In this document: one piece after another, positions 6,671-6,975 of the stretch | How the letters are laid out: each line of letters starts with the position of its first letter | Numbering within the stretch: position 1 is the stretch's first letter | DNA from: Rhodobacterales bacterium | Lineage (GTDB): Bacteria; Pseudomonadota; Alphaproteobacteria; Rhodobacterales; Rhodobacteraceae | NCBI GenBank assembly: GCA_009992615.1 | Contig: JAACVA010000178.1 | Span: forward strand, 1-6,975 | Direction: 5' to 3' | DNA length: 6,975 nucleotides | Notes under the pieces: generated by a model | Database searches by the model: none | Seen by the model: the letters and a program-made list of their open reading frames with translations, nothing else | Told to the model about the DNA's origin: nothing | Program-made: the position numbers and the translations under genes

Positions 6671-6975
6671 AGCCCGGACTGCTGCTGATCGGTGGCGCCA
6701 CCCCGCGCATGATGGACAGGTTCCGTGCCGAATTCGACGTGCATGTCGTGAAGGACATCCCCGATCTGCCGGCGTTCCTGGCAAAACAGGGCGACAGCAT
6801 CACCGCTGTCGCCACCAATGGCCATGACGGGGTAAAGCCTGAAATCATGGCGGGTTGTCCCAACCTGAAGGTCGTGTCGTGCTATGGTGTCGGGTATGAC
6901 GCGATCGACACCGCCACCTGTGCCGCGCGGGGGATCAAGGTCAGCCATACGCCAAATGTTCTGAACGACGATGTG
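6667..6975 (+). CDS. D-isomer-specific 2-hydroxyacid dehydrogenase, N-terminal part (3' truncated by window)
   Basis: 103 codons are visible and the frame is open to the right edge. The start overlaps the hydrolase stop as ATGA (6667-6670), with AAGGA (6656-6660) 6 bases upstream, so translational coupling is likely. The residues follow the N-terminal substrate-binding half of the family: MKPGLLLIGGATP, then NGHDGVKPEIMAGCPNLKVVSCYGVGYDAID (split around residues 51-81) and the hinge TPNVLNDDV (95-103) that leads into the NAD(P)-binding domain. The nucleotide-binding GxGxxG loop and the catalytic Arg/Glu/His lie beyond the edge. The pattern is nearest glyoxylate/hydroxypyruvate reductases. In this operon it could handle the C2 or C3 product released by the hydrolase (glycolate/glyoxylate or lactate/pyruvate); that is inference. 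Confidence 0.85.
   Translation, partial: MKPGLLLIGGATPRMMDRFRAEFDVHVVKDIPDLPAFLAKQGDSITAVATNGHDGVKPEIMAGCPNLKVVSCYGVGYDAIDTATCAARGIKVSHTPNVLNDDV

Overview
The window looks like chromosomal DNA from a high-GC alphaproteobacterium, most likely of the Rhodobacteraceae (roseobacter) type. The signs are strong G/C preference at third codon positions, AGGA/GGAG ribosome sites, a cyclic-glucan-synthase-type GH94 protein, a DUF1236 protein, and an intergenic CCTCCGG...ATATTT...CCAAAGATG string that I associate with that family. The genus is not resolved. No transposase, rRNA, tRNA or CRISPR array is visible.

Left part (1-2013): the 3' end of a large cyclic beta-1,2-glucan synthase-like gene (GH94 region) runs in from the left edge on the + strand and stops at 1682. 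A 331-base tail-to-tail intergenic region follows. It holds a clear intrinsic terminator for the + strand (1879-1912) and a less regular candidate for the - strand (1933-2006), about 20 bases apart, plus a compact hairpin and a 13-bp inverted repeat that reaches back into the glucan-synthase gene.

Middle part (2014-3207): on the - strand is a 217-aa exported protein built from a signal peptide, a bacterial SH3 domain, a glycine-zipper stretch and a DUF1236 C-terminus. Its upstream region carries stacked palindromes. About 540 bases without a convincing gene separate it from the divergent operon on the right and should hold both promoters.

Right part (3208-6975): a + strand catabolic operon. 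It encodes (1) an SDR dehydrogenase of the DHRS6 / 2-keto-3-deoxy-L-fuconate dehydrogenase type, (2) an IlvD/Edd dehydratase resembling Caulobacter D-xylonate dehydratase XylD, (3) an FAH-fold hydrolase, and (4) the N-terminal 103 residues of a D-2-hydroxyacid dehydrogenase cut by the right edge. Together they suggest a non-phosphorylative sugar-acid pathway: aldonate is dehydrated to 2-keto-3-deoxyaldonate, oxidised at C4 to the 2,4-diketo acid, and hydrolysed to pyruvate plus a 2-hydroxy acid (glycolate from a pentose, lactate from a 6-deoxyhexose). The hydroxyacid dehydrogenase may act on that second product. Pairing a XylD-type dehydratase with a diketo-hydrolase branch, rather than the Weimberg or Dahms enzymes, is the most interesting point here. 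The actual sugar is not determined.
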